Assembly (NCBI GenBank): GCA_003249225.1
Contig: QKJQ01000015.1
Location: 124,001-188,000, forward strand
Length of the DNA: 64,000 bases
Source of the DNA: Clostridia bacterium
GTDB lineage: Bacteria > Bacillota > Clostridia > Lachnospirales > Lachnospiraceae
Reading direction: 5' to 3'
Shown: piece after piece, positions 1 to 7,498 of the stretch
Layout of the letters: each line of letters opens with the position of its first letter
How positions within the stretch are numbered: position 1 is the first letter of the stretch
Notes under the pieces: generated by a model
Told to the model about the DNA's origin: nothing
Databases searched by the model: none
What the model saw: the letters and a program-made list of their open reading frames with translations, nothing else
Translations under genes and position numbers: made by a program

Positions 1-937
1 TCTGCAGCTTATCAATTCTGGCATTCACCAATGCCGGATCCGGGTTATAGATCAGATTCAGGTCATGAAGCATCCTTGCTGTATTGAGCTCCAGATAATA
101 ATATGGCGCATGATAAATGCACTCCATACCGTCCAGGACCTGAAGTATCACTTTTTTCTCGAAGCAGCACAGATCAAGCTGGCGGCGGACCTCATTTTCA
201 TCTACCATCAGGAGTCGTACCGCAATGCCAATCAATTCCTGTTTCGGAAGGTAGACATGTCCATTAGCCGCTGCCTGCATAAGACAATACAGAATTCCCG
301 CTTTTACCCTGTATTCGGAATCCGAACCGATTCCTGCTTTGACAGCAATGTCATCTGCTGTCTGAAAACCGACGCCGTCCATCTCTTCCGCAAGGCGGTA
401 TGGATTTGTCCTGATGATCTCATAGAGTTCATTCTTATAACGCTGGTAGATCTTAACGGCAAGATTTACCCCGATGCTATATTCTGCAAGGAACATGGTT
501 GCCGATCGCAGCTCTTTTTTACCATGGAACTGCTCATAAATCTCCTGTGCCTTCTTAATACTGATTCCTTTGATCTCAGCAAGACGCTCCGGTTCATTTT
601 CAATAATATGAAAGGTACGGTCATCAAACTTTTTAACGATTCGCGCCGCCAGCGCTTCTCCTATACCTTTGATTGCACCAGAGGCCAGATATCGTTCCAT
701 TGATTTTGCGTTATCCGGCTGTTTTATATCATACTGGGTAACTTGGAACTGTTCACCATAGGTCGGATGTGATATATAGTTTCCTTCAAGGCTGACGTAT
801 TCTCCTTCATTTATAAATACAAAGGTTCCAACGCAGGTTATCTCATCGTCATCGGCTGCCAGTGAAAGAACGGTATAGCCATTTTCCTGATTCCTGTATA
901 CAATTTTCTCAACATACCCTTCCAGGCTTTCTGCCAT
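1..937 (-). CDS. recD2: RecD2-type ATP-dependent DNA helicase (5' part only)
   Basis: The gene runs off the left edge, so only about 312 N-terminal residues are visible. The translation begins MAESLEGYVEKIVYRNQENG and continues with the N-terminal OB-like domain and helix-hairpin-helix region of the RecD2/YrrC family, including GIGEALAARIVKKFD and GVGFQTADDIAVKAGI. The ATPase motifs lie beyond the window. RecD2 is a 5'-3' superfamily 1 helicase linked to repair and replication-fork processing, without RecBC partners. The ATG at 937 is preceded by AAGGAAGGG at good spacing. It is the last gene of a minus-strand series but is separated from the flagellar genes by a terminator. The family call is from recognised sequence features, not a search. 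Confidence 0.85.
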   Translation of the reverse strand, partial: MAESLEGYVEKIVYRNQENGYTVLSLAADDDEITCVGTFVFINEGEYVSLEGNYISHPTYGEQFQVTQYDIKQPDNAKSMERYLASGAIKGIGEALAARIVKKFDDRTFHIIENEPERLAEIKGISIKKAQEIYEQFHGKKELRSATMFLAEYSIGVNLAVKIYQRYKNELYEIIRTNPYRLAEEMDGVGFQTADDIAVKAGIGSDSEYRVKAGILYCLMQAAANGHVYLPKQELIGIAVRLLMVDENEVRRQLDLCCFEKKVILQVLDGMECIYHAPYYYLELNTARMLHDLNLIYNPDPALVNARIDKLQ

Positions 938-997
938 GATCAACACCCTTCCTTTACCAGAACATAAAGCACTCAGACCGTTTTGAGTACTTTTTCT

Positions 998-1018
998 GCT
1001 CTATGAATTCCATAGAGC
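998..1018. promoter_or_regulatory. perfect 8-bp inverted repeat upstream of recD2
   Basis: GCTCTATG and CATAGAGC flank a 5-base loop (AATTC). It lies 61 bases upstream of the recD2 start and is not followed by a T-run on either strand, so an operator is more likely than a terminator. The factor is unknown. Confidence 0.3.
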
Positions 1019-1030
1019 TTCTTTGTGAAC

Positions 1031-1054
1031 AAAAAAATACGCCCCGGCCGGGCG
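1031..1054 (-). terminator. rho-independent terminator after the rod operon
   Basis: On the minus strand CGCCC-GGCCG-GGGCG forms a GC-rich stem followed directly by TATTTTTTT. It lies 35 bases after the stop of the rod-binding gene and closes the mbl-flagellar operon. Confidence 0.8.
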
Positions 1055-1088
1055 CAGCCTGCCGAAAGCGCTTTTTTAAGTGGTACAA

Positions 1089-1421
1089 TTACTCTCTCTT
1101 CATTGAGTCGTATAACATCTGGGCAATCCCCAACTGCCCGCTGTCTGCGATCTGCTCCGCATATTCCTGATACCGCATATCGCCAAAATACTGTTCGTAC
1201 TCATTCTCATCTTCTTCTGTTGAGACGGTACTTCTCATGGATTCAATCATCTGTTCCACCAGATAAGCTTCAAAGCTTTTGCAGGCATCCATCATTTCCT
1301 CATCGGTCGCACCTGTCATCCCATCTGACAGAGTACTTTCAAGCTTTGAAGTTGATGATGTGCTTGCCGAATTGCTAATTGTACTGGATAACAGCGAATC
1401 CGAACCAATTGAAATGCTCAT
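1089..1421 (-). CDS. FlgJ-like flagellar rod-binding protein
   Basis: A 110-residue protein with the rod-binding domain found at the N-terminus of FlgJ: FEAYLVEQMIESMRSTV, then YFGDMRYQEYAEQIADSGQLGIAQMLYDSM. There is no peptidoglycan hydrolase domain, as is usual for the short Gram-positive forms. It probably caps or chaperones rod assembly in the periplasm-equivalent space. The ATG at 1421 was chosen over longer frames because GGGGGAAG stands 4-5 bases upstream. The Ser/Thr-rich N-terminus (about residues 1-35) is poorly conserved. It is the last gene of mbl-flgF-flgG-rod-binding, after a 260-base spacer. Family assignment is confident; the name flgJ would overstate the similarity. Confidence 0.75.
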   Translation of the reverse strand: MSISIGSDSLLSSTISNSASTSSTSKLESTLSDGMTGATDEEMMDACKSFEAYLVEQMIESMRSTVSTEEDENEYEQYFGDMRYQEYAEQIADSGQLGIAQMLYDSMKRE

Positions 1422-1460
1422 TGCTTCCCCCAATTCCGCGCATCTCCTGCGCATGGCTAC

Positions 1461-1490
1461 GTCTGTGCCAAAACAACGAACGGCACAGAC
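1461..1490 (-). other. 9-bp perfect hairpin in the flgG to rod-binding spacer
   Basis: GTCTGTGCC and GGCACAGAC flank a 12-base loop within the 260-base spacer 1422-1681. No T-run follows, so it is more likely an mRNA processing or stabilising hairpin, or an operator, than a terminator. Nothing else is recognised in the spacer. Confidence 0.35.
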
Positions 1491-1681
1491 CATGTGCTGC
1501 CGGAATGCACTCCCGGCCATGACCCTTGTTGCTCTTCTTGTTCCTACCCTATCTTGCAGGTATACAGCTTGCAGGCTGTACCCTGTAACACCAAAGTAAT
1601 TATGTCATACATTTTCCAGGATTTTCTGCCAGCCGACGAGTTCTGCCGCCGCTAAAATTATCCGTCAAATTATACTCACGT

Positions 1682-2497
1682 CTACTGTCTTAAATTATTT
1701 GCAAGCTGAAGCATCTCATCTGCTGCCTGAATTGCCTTCGAATTCATCTCATATGCTCTCTGGGCTACGATTAAATTTACCACTTCATCAACCGTCTGAA
1801 CGTTGGAAGCTTCCAGATAACCGGAGATTATTGAACTCTTTGTCAGTGCCGTATCCGTGCTCTCCAGTCTTGGAGACCCAGAATTGTCGGTTGCATTAAG
1901 CAAGGAATCCGATGTCTTTTCAAGTCCCGACGGATTGTTGAACTGTACCAGACCAATCTGCATGTCAGTTTTCTGAATCGTTCCGTTTGAATCCGGGTAA
2001 CAAATTGTACCGGTATCATCAATCACAACTTTGCTGACATCCCATGAACTGTCAAATACAATAGCACTTCCATTCGTATCCAGTACCGGATATCCATCCG
2101 ATGTTGCAAGCGTTACTCCTGTTGTACCGATTGATGTCTGAAACGCTCCGTTCCTTGTGTAAGAAATAGATCCGTCTGGCATACCAACCATAAAAAATCC
2201 ATCTCCGTCAATAGCAAAATCAAGATCTCTCTCTGTCTCTGTCAAAGCTCCCTGTGTATATTGTGAAACAAGACCAGCGACTCTTACTCCTGATCCTACC
2301 TGTGCAATGACTGGTTTAGGATCACCATTGTTGTCCGTCTGTGTTGATTGAAGCTTCGAATACAAAAGTGATTGAAATTCTGTCGACTGTTTTTTGTACC
2401 CTGTTGTATTTACATTAGCAATGTTGTTCGATATATTATCCACATTTGTCTGCTGCGCGATCATACCTGACGCGGCAGTCCATAGAGAACGCATCAT
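1682..2497 (-). CDS. flgG: flagellar distal-rod protein, FlgG family (FlhP-like)
   Basis: A 271-residue flagellar basal-body rod protein. The N-terminus, SLWTAASGMIAQQTNVDNIS followed by NNIANVNTTGYKK, is the flagellar rod signature. The C-terminus (QRAYEMNSKAIQAADEMLQLANNLR) is the Flg_bbr_C helix that packs the rod core. The centre holds the FlgG/FlgE-like D1 segment (DLDFAIDGDGFF). The ATG doublet at 2497/2494 follows GGAGG. Subunits are exported by the flagellar type III apparatus and form the drive shaft between MS ring and hook. With mbl and a second rod gene directly upstream, the order matches Bacillus subtilis mbl-flhO-flhP, so this is the flhP counterpart. Confidence 0.88.
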   Translation of the reverse strand: MMRSLWTAASGMIAQQTNVDNISNNIANVNTTGYKKQSTEFQSLLYSKLQSTQTDNNGDPKPVIAQVGSGVRVAGLVSQYTQGALTETERDLDFAIDGDGFFMVGMPDGSISYTRNGAFQTSIGTTGVTLATSDGYPVLDTNGSAIVFDSSWDVSKVVIDDTGTICYPDSNGTIQKTDMQIGLVQFNNPSGLEKTSDSLLNATDNSGSPRLESTDTALTKSSIISGYLEASNVQTVDEVVNLIVAQRAYEMNSKAIQAADEMLQLANNLRQ

Positions 2498-2555
2498 AAA
2501 AGCCTCCGTTCCGCCAGTTCCTGCTGGCACATAACTACTTTATGCTATCCATAGG

Positions 2556-3332
2556 TTATAGTTTACCGATGCTGTTGGCATCAAGCTGAAGAAGATCATC
2601 CATTGCTTTGATCACTTTCTGATTCGCTTCATATGCCCTGGTGATTGCAATCATATTCACCATTTCGGAAACCACACTGACATTCGACTGCTCCGTGTAT
2701 CCCTGTCGTATACTTCCAGTTGCGGCAATCTCGGTGGCGCCATCTTCTGCGCCATACATCGTCTCGCCATATTTTTTTAAGTAATCATAGTCTTCAAAAT
2801 CTGTTAGGGTTATCTTATCTACCGCAACACCATCTGCATAGACAGTTCCATCCTGGGTTATGTTGATCTGTGCTGCATCGACCGGTACCTGAAGTACACC
2901 ACTCTCACTTACCAGATGCTGTCCCTCCGTGGTTACAATGTATCCATCCTGTGTCATCGTGAATTCACCAGCACGGGTATACCGTTCTGATGTGTCCCCG
3001 TTGGTATCTGTATAGGCGATGGTAAAAAATCCATCTCCTTCTATCGCCAGATCGTATGTATTGTCGGTCTCTCTTAGCGATCCCTGTGTATAATCGGTAT
3101 AGACCTCACCGATCTTCGTTCCAAGATTCATCGTACCAATGATGGCACTTGACGTTGGATCCGCTGATTCATCACGCACTTTAAGTGTTAATACTTCATC
3201 AAATGCCTGACTGGTCACACCTTCTGACTTATAGCCGACGGTCGCTGAGTTCGCAAGATTGTTGGAGATAACATCCAGACGCTTTTGTTCATTGAACATT
3301 CCTGTCCAGGCTGTGTATAACCCTCTTACCAT
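2556..3332 (-). CDS. flgF: flagellar rod protein, FlgF/FlgG family (FlhO-like)
   Basis: A 258-residue rod protein. It begins MVRGLYTAWTGMFNEQKRLD and has the NNLANSATVGYK signature, a central DLAIEGDGFF segment and the C-terminal ITRAYEANQKVIKAMDDLLQ helix. Its position between mbl and the flgG-like gene makes it the flhO counterpart, the more proximal rod subunit. The ATG lies one base after the mbl stop (TAATATG), and its ribosome site AGGAAAAG overlaps the end of mbl, so translation is probably coupled. The two rod genes are clear paralogues. Which is called flgF or flgG follows gene order and remains slightly arbitrary. Confidence 0.85.
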   Translation of the reverse strand: MVRGLYTAWTGMFNEQKRLDVISNNLANSATVGYKSEGVTSQAFDEVLTLKVRDESADPTSSAIIGTMNLGTKIGEVYTDYTQGSLRETDNTYDLAIEGDGFFTIAYTDTNGDTSERYTRAGEFTMTQDGYIVTTEGQHLVSESGVLQVPVDAAQINITQDGTVYADGVAVDKITLTDFEDYDYLKKYGETMYGAEDGATEIAATGSIRQGYTEQSNVSVVSEMVNMIAITRAYEANQKVIKAMDDLLQLDANSIGKL

Positions 3333-3333
3333 A

Positions 3334-4326
3334 TTACTTTTCCTTTCTTGAGCTCAGGAATTCAATATACTTTCCGGTTCCGATTGCAACAGCAGTCATT
3401 GGATCTTCTGCTGTCATGGTCGTAATACCTGTCTTTTCTTCTATCAGTTCTTCCAGTCCGTACAGCAGGCATCCGCCTCCTGTTAATACGATTCCCCGGT
3501 CTGCGATATCTGCCGCAAGTTCCGGAGGAGTCTTCTCGAGAACACTGTGAACTGCTTCCACGATCTGTGAGGTTGTCTCCCGAAGTGCTTCTTCTGTCTC
3601 TTCCGAGGTAACAGAAATCGTCTTTGGAAGGCCTGTAACAAGATTACGTCCCCTAACATCCATGGCAATGGTTTCCGGTCTTCTGTATGCTGATCCTATC
3701 TTGATTTTAATATCTTCTGCAGTACGTTCACCAATCAGAAGATTGTGTCTTTTTCTCATATAACGAACGATGGCTTCGTCAAAATCATCGCCTGCGATCT
3801 TAATGGAAGTACTAGCAACTGTACCACCAAGAGAGATAACTGCGATATCCGTTGTACCACCGCCGATATCAACGATCATATTACCACATGGTCTTGTAAT
3901 ATCAATTCCTGCACCGATCGCTGCAGCGATTGGTTCTTCAATAATGGCTACACTTCTTGCTCCTGCCTGTGCTGCCGCATCCTCAACTGCCTTCTTCTCA
4001 ACTTCTGTTACACCACTTGGTACACAGACACTGACAGCCGGTCCGCGGAACCACTTCTTGCCAACCGCTTTCTGGATAAAATACTTCAGCATCTTCTCCG
4101 TTACCGTATAATCTGAGATAACGCCCTGACGCAGTGGTCTTACTGCAATGATGTTGCCCGGTGTACGGCCAAGCATGAGTCTTGCCTCTTCTCCAATGGC
4201 ACGGATCTTATTTGTATCACGGTCAAATGCAACAACCGAAGGCTCTTTTAATACAACACCTTTCCCTTTGATATACACAAGTACACTGGCAGTCCCCAAG
4301 TCAATCCCAATGTCACAGCTAAACAT
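3334..4326 (-). CDS. mbl: MreB-family rod-shape protein (Mbl)
   Basis: A 330-residue bacterial actin. Visible actin-fold motifs are DIGIDLGTASVLVY (phosphate 1), VDIGGGTTDIAVISLGG (phosphate 2), IIEEPIAAAIGAG (connect 1) and IVLTGGGCLLYGL (adenosine). MreB proteins form membrane-associated filaments that guide lateral wall synthesis. The copy heading mbl-flhO-flhP operons is Mbl in Bacillus, which is why this name is preferred to mreB. No mreC or mreD is nearby. The ATG at 4326 is preceded by AAGGAG. A promoter with an operator-like palindrome lies about 90 bases upstream. Coupling a cell-shape gene to rod genes is an old Firmicute arrangement of unclear function. Confidence 0.9.
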   Translation of the reverse strand: MFSCDIGIDLGTASVLVYIKGKGVVLKEPSVVAFDRDTNKIRAIGEEARLMLGRTPGNIIAVRPLRQGVISDYTVTEKMLKYFIQKAVGKKWFRGPAVSVCVPSGVTEVEKKAVEDAAAQAGARSVAIIEEPIAAAIGAGIDITRPCGNMIVDIGGGTTDIAVISLGGTVASTSIKIAGDDFDEAIVRYMRKRHNLLIGERTAEDIKIKIGSAYRRPETIAMDVRGRNLVTGLPKTISVTSEETEEALRETTSQIVEAVHSVLEKTPPELAADIADRGIVLTGGGCLLYGLEELIEEKTGITTMTAEDPMTAVAIGTGKYIEFLSSRKEK

Positions 4327-4414
4327 AACTTTCGTTTCTCCTTTCAAATCCTTTGTGGTCTATGCTCAAAATAGGAAAATCCTAACTAATTCGCTACGAA
4401 ACATATTCTACTAC

Positions 4415-4443
4415 ATTATAAACGCTGTTTATAAATAATTCAA
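4415..4443 (-). promoter_or_regulatory. sigma-A promoter of the mbl operon with overlapping palindrome
   Basis: On the minus strand TTGAAT (4443-4438), a 17-base spacer and TATAAT (4420-4415). The palindrome TTATAAAC-GCT-GTTTATAA (4416-4434) covers most of the -10 and the spacer, so a bound protein would block RNA polymerase. Confidence 0.7.
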
Positions 4444-4504
4444 AGGAAATTTTTCAAAAGAGTCGCATTTCCTGCGATATTCCGTATACTGCAACATTAG
4501 AACA

Positions 4505-4542
4505 GAAAAAGTGCCTGAATCACACATGTGATATCGAGCACT
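4505..4542 (-). terminator. terminator-like nested hairpin with no obvious gene feeding it
   Basis: AGTGC/GCACT arms enclose ATCACA-CA-TGTGAT, and on the minus strand the structure is followed by TTTTT. Upstream on this strand lies only the antisense side of degV, so it may insulate mbl from antisense transcription or end an unrecognised short RNA. Confidence 0.4.
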
Positions 4543-4646
4543 CCTTTGCTTACAATCAGTTTATCGGTTATATTTTATAAAATATTAATAGAAATTCATA
4601 AAATAGTTCTTTAATTCTTCACAATTATATGGTAGTATACCCCATG

Positions 4647-4667
4647 ATGTAGTTATGAATACTACAT
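4647..4667. promoter_or_regulatory. 7-bp inverted repeat upstream of degV
   Basis: ATGTAGT and ACTACAT flank TATGAAT, 111 bases before the degV start. It is a possible operator. No convincing -35/-10 pair was found for degV. The rest of 4543-4778 holds nothing recognisable. Confidence 0.3.
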
Positions 4668-4778
4668 GCAGTGGATATTTTTTCTATTATGCCCTGTTTT
4701 CACCATTAATTGAAGACACCGGACATTGTAACGTTATCCTATGGAAAAACATAAACCAAGAAAGGTATGGTTGCAATT

Positions 4779-5786
4779 ATGAAGTATCAGATCATCAGTG
4801 ACAGTTCTTGTGATCTTCCAAAGGAACTGACCAAAAAACACAACATTCATGTTGTTCCGTTCTATGTATCGTTTGATTCGGAGAATTATTATAAAGAAGG
4901 AGAGGAACTCGAAGTCAGGGATTTCTATCAGCGTATGGTTAATCAGCCGAAAGTCTACCCCAAAAGTTCCCTTCCCTCCGTACAGAACTATATGGATGCC
5001 TTTCTGCCTTATCTCGAAAAAGGGATTCCTATCATCTGTATCTGTATTACAAGTAAATTCAGCGGGTCCTACAATTCCGCTTCCACTGCCAAAGACATAC
5101 TTCTTGAAGATTATCCGGAGGCATCCATCGCTGTAATAGACTCGACGATCAACACCGTCCTGCAGGGGATCTATGTAATGGAAGCGGCAAGAATGCAGGC
5201 CGCTGATTACAGCTTTGAAGAAACCCTTGCTTCCTTAGAAGCGATAAAATCATCCGGCCGCATCTTTTTTACCATCGGCAGCATAGATTATTTAAAAAAA
5301 GGCGGACGTATCGGTAAATTAGCCGGGCTTGCCGCTTCCACTCTTGGTATCAAACCTCTGATCCAGCTAAAAGAAGGCGAGATCTTTCCTTTTGGTATTT
5401 CCCGCAGCCGAAAAAAATCACTGGACAAGGTCATAGAACAGGTACAGGACCATTTTAGCAAAAATGGTGACCGAATCGAATATTATTCTCTTAGTGTCGG
5501 ATATGGTTACGATTATGACGAAGCTGTTGAAATGCGTACTGCACTTCTAAATGCATTTCCTTCTTCCGGACTTACGAACGAAGATATTCCTCTCTTCCAG
5601 ATTGGAGCAACCATTGCCGTTCACACCGGACCTTATCCGCTCGGCATCGCACTTGTTCGAAAATACAATGCTCCTGCACTGCAGGCCGCGGTTGCTGATG
5701 CCGGTTTCTTAAAACCTGCAATGGAGATGGCTGCTGAGACTGCAAAAAAGGTCCTTCATAAGAACAAAACCGTCGCGAACCGTTAA
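4779..5786 (+). CDS. DegV-family fatty-acid-binding protein
   Basis: 335 residues beginning MKYQIISDSSCDLPKELTKK, the typical DegV start. Two DegV half-domains are visible: CITSKFSGSYNSA (the conserved fatty-acid headgroup-binding Ser/Thr loop) and RIFFTIGSIDYLKKGGRIGK, then LGIKPLIQLKEGE. DegV (FakB-like) proteins bind fatty acids in the cytoplasm. The FakB subset presents them to the FakA kinase for phosphorylation. No fakA is adjacent, so the specific partner is unknown. The ATG at 4779 is preferred to one at 4767, which lies only one base after the ribosome site. It is monocistronic, ending before a strong hairpin. Confidence 0.85.
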   Translation: MKYQIISDSSCDLPKELTKKHNIHVVPFYVSFDSENYYKEGEELEVRDFYQRMVNQPKVYPKSSLPSVQNYMDAFLPYLEKGIPIICICITSKFSGSYNSASTAKDILLEDYPEASIAVIDSTINTVLQGIYVMEAARMQAADYSFEETLASLEAIKSSGRIFFTIGSIDYLKKGGRIGKLAGLAASTLGIKPLIQLKEGEIFPFGISRSRKKSLDKVIEQVQDHFSKNGDRIEYYSLSVGYGYDYDEAVEMRTALLNAFPSSGLTNEDIPLFQIGATIAVHTGPYPLGIALVRKYNAPALQAAVADAGFLKPAMEMAAETAKKVLHKNKTVANR

Positions 5787-5814
5787 TTTGTTTTTCATGA
5801 TAATTTGCATAAGA

Positions 5815-5858
5815 AACAGGGAGTACTGCAGTAAATCTCTTCTGCGGTACTCCCTGTT
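5815..5858. terminator. bidirectional terminator between degV and the CBS gene
   Basis: AACAGGGAGTAC(T)GCAG pairs with CTGC(G)GTACTCCCTGTT, about 17 bp with one weak pair. It sits between two convergent genes. Flanking T-runs are short on both sides. Confidence 0.6.
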
Positions 5859-5932
5859 ATTTCATGTTATTGCTTGGTACATCTTCTTGCTTTATCCTGT
5901 TATATCAAAAATAAGCTTCCTTTCCGGCTGTT

Positions 5933-6415
5933 CTATTCCGGCTGCTTTGATTCATCGGTCAAAGCTTTCTCTGTTTTCTTTGCTTCTGCTTTTTTACTTT
6001 TTGCCTGCTTATGTTTTACGATCTCATCGGTGCAATACTTTATGATGTCACGTCTGGTAATGATTCCAATAAAGATCTCTGCGTCATCAATCACCGGCAC
6101 AAAGTTCTGTGTCATCGCCATCGCGACCAGCTCCTCCACTTTGGCATTCACATTGACAGGGTGCACGGTCTTTTTTCTTGGTATCTTATTCAGTTTGATT
6201 TTCGCTGCATTCTCAAAACTGATACCAGGTGTGTTCTTTAGTGCCCATAACAGATCACCCTCTGTCAAAGTGCCGATATAATGTCCTTTTTTATTGATCA
6301 TGGGAATTGCTGAGAAACCCTGTCCTTCCATAAGATCAAGTGTCTTTGCAAGTGTAAAATCATCCCGTACATAAGTCAGTTCACTCTTAGGCAACAAAAA
6401 AAATAATAAATTCAT
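5933..6415 (-). CDS. tandem CBS-domain protein (CbpB/DarB-like)
   Basis: 160 residues: two CBS domains (about residues 14-65 and 80-135) and a Lys/Glu-rich tail. The N-terminus MNLLFFLLPKSELTYVRDDF, with GFSAIPMINKKGHYIGTLTE, resembles the stand-alone CBS proteins YkuL/DarB (Bacillus) and CbpB (Listeria). Those bind cyclic di-AMP and, when free of it, stimulate the (p)ppGpp synthetase Rel. That role here is inference from similarity. AAGGGG precedes the ATG. A 6-bp inverted repeat (GATAAC-CTGA-GTTATC, 6430-6445) lies just upstream in the leader. Monocistronic. Confidence 0.75.
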   Translation of the reverse strand: MNLLFFLLPKSELTYVRDDFTLAKTLDLMEGQGFSAIPMINKKGHYIGTLTEGDLLWALKNTPGISFENAAKIKLNKIPRKKTVHPVNVNAKVEELVAMAMTQNFVPVIDDAEIFIGIITRRDIIKYCTDEIVKHKQAKSKKAEAKKTEKALTDESKQPE

Positions 6416-6525
6416 TGGTTCCCCTTTCCGATAACCTGAGTTATCAGGAGTTTGTCTGATCTTTCCTTCTTCTCTTTAATAATACACAAAAAATTATTTT
6501 ATTTCAACTTATTTTCCTGTTTTTG

Positions 6526-7056
6526 TTACTTGTTCCATACTGGTTCCGGATGCAGTCCATGCTCCCCAATATGTTTCTCATAATAGATCACGTCATGCCA
6601 TGCCTCATGCTTATAACCGACTTTTTCGAGTACTCCAACAGTGTGAAACCCGAAGGAATTATGCAGTCTTTCACTCTTCTCATTCGGCAGCGTTACAACG
6701 CCATACACGGTCTGAATCTTGCGATCTTTTAAAGCTTCGATCAATGCAGCATAAAGTTTTGTTCCCATCTGTTTTCCATGATGCTTTAAATCAATGTAGA
6801 CAGAAAGTTCTGCCGACCATTGATAAGCCGCCCGTTCTCTGAACTTTGATGCATAAGCATACCCTGCCGGCTGTCCATCCAATTCAAACACCAGGTACGG
6901 ATAGTTCTCCATTGTTTTTTCTATTCTCCCCCGAAACTCCTCGACCGTCGGTACTTCATATTCAAAAGTAATCACGGAATCGGTAACATAGGGTGCATAG
7001 ATTGCCTGCAACGCTGCGGCATCCTCGGGTACCGCATTTCTGATTATTTCATTCAT
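6526..7056 (-). CDS. GNAT N-acetyltransferase, phosphinothricin acetyltransferase-like
   Basis: 176 residues. The N-terminus IIRNAVPEDAAALQAIYAPY, then VITFEYEVPTVEEF, is typical of the Pat/MnaT group. The acetyl-CoA loop follows ELSVYIDLKHHGKQMGTKLY. The late motif NEKSERLHNSFGFHTVGVLEKVGYK and WHDVIYYEK are also family hallmarks. Members acetylate L-amino acids or analogues such as phosphinothricin or methionine sulfoximine. The natural substrate cannot be fixed from sequence. It stands alone, with nothing functionally related nearby. Confidence 0.8.
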   Translation of the reverse strand: MNEIIRNAVPEDAAALQAIYAPYVTDSVITFEYEVPTVEEFRGRIEKTMENYPYLVFELDGQPAGYAYASKFRERAAYQWSAELSVYIDLKHHGKQMGTKLYAALIEALKDRKIQTVYGVVTLPNEKSERLHNSFGFHTVGVLEKVGYKHEAWHDVIYYEKHIGEHGLHPEPVWNK

Positions 7057-7348
7057 AGAATTCTTCCTTCCACTTGTTGTATTGCCTTACCCTTCAGTGT
7101 TCTTTCTATCTGTTTTTAAGATGTACAGAACTATAATCTGGACAATCCTTCCGTTCTAAAAAAGAATCGTTTTCTTTTTTACCTTCTGTGCCTCTATGCA
7201 TCATTCATACCTATGCATCTCTGTATCTGGATCTTCTGACTCTGCAGAACGCAGATTTTCTTTCCTTATTTCTGTTATTATAATTCTTATCGACCTTAGT
7301 ATACACATTGCGGATCGTGAATTCAATGGACTTTTTTATTTTAAATAA

Positions 7349-7411
7349 CGTAAATTACTTTTGTGATTCGTAAAGTATTTTCTTGCTTTCTTTTACATCC
7401 TGTGGCATACT
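7349..7411 (+). promoter_or_regulatory. araA promoter with two direct CGTAAA boxes
   Basis: TTGCTT (7383-7388), a 17-base spacer and CATACT (7406-7411). CGTAAA starts at 7349 and again at 7369, two helical turns apart, ending 8 bases before the -35. That placement is typical of an AraC-type activator. The rest of 7057-7348 shows nothing recognisable. Confidence 0.45.
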
Positions 7412-7498
7412 GATAATTGAACTCATGCTACTTCGGTTCCTGTTATAGGAAGAACCGATACATCATTGTTCTATGAAAAGAAAGGATGGATACAGTAT

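Noticed and set aside
3745..4116. Open frames antisense to mbl
   Set aside because: Shadow of the conserved MreB-type frame; no ribosome site and low-complexity composition.
4510..4542. CRP-like palindrome ATCACA-CA-TGTGAT
   Set aside because: Spacer and half-site arrangement do not fit a CRP/FNR site, and it forms the inner part of a hairpin followed by a T-run.
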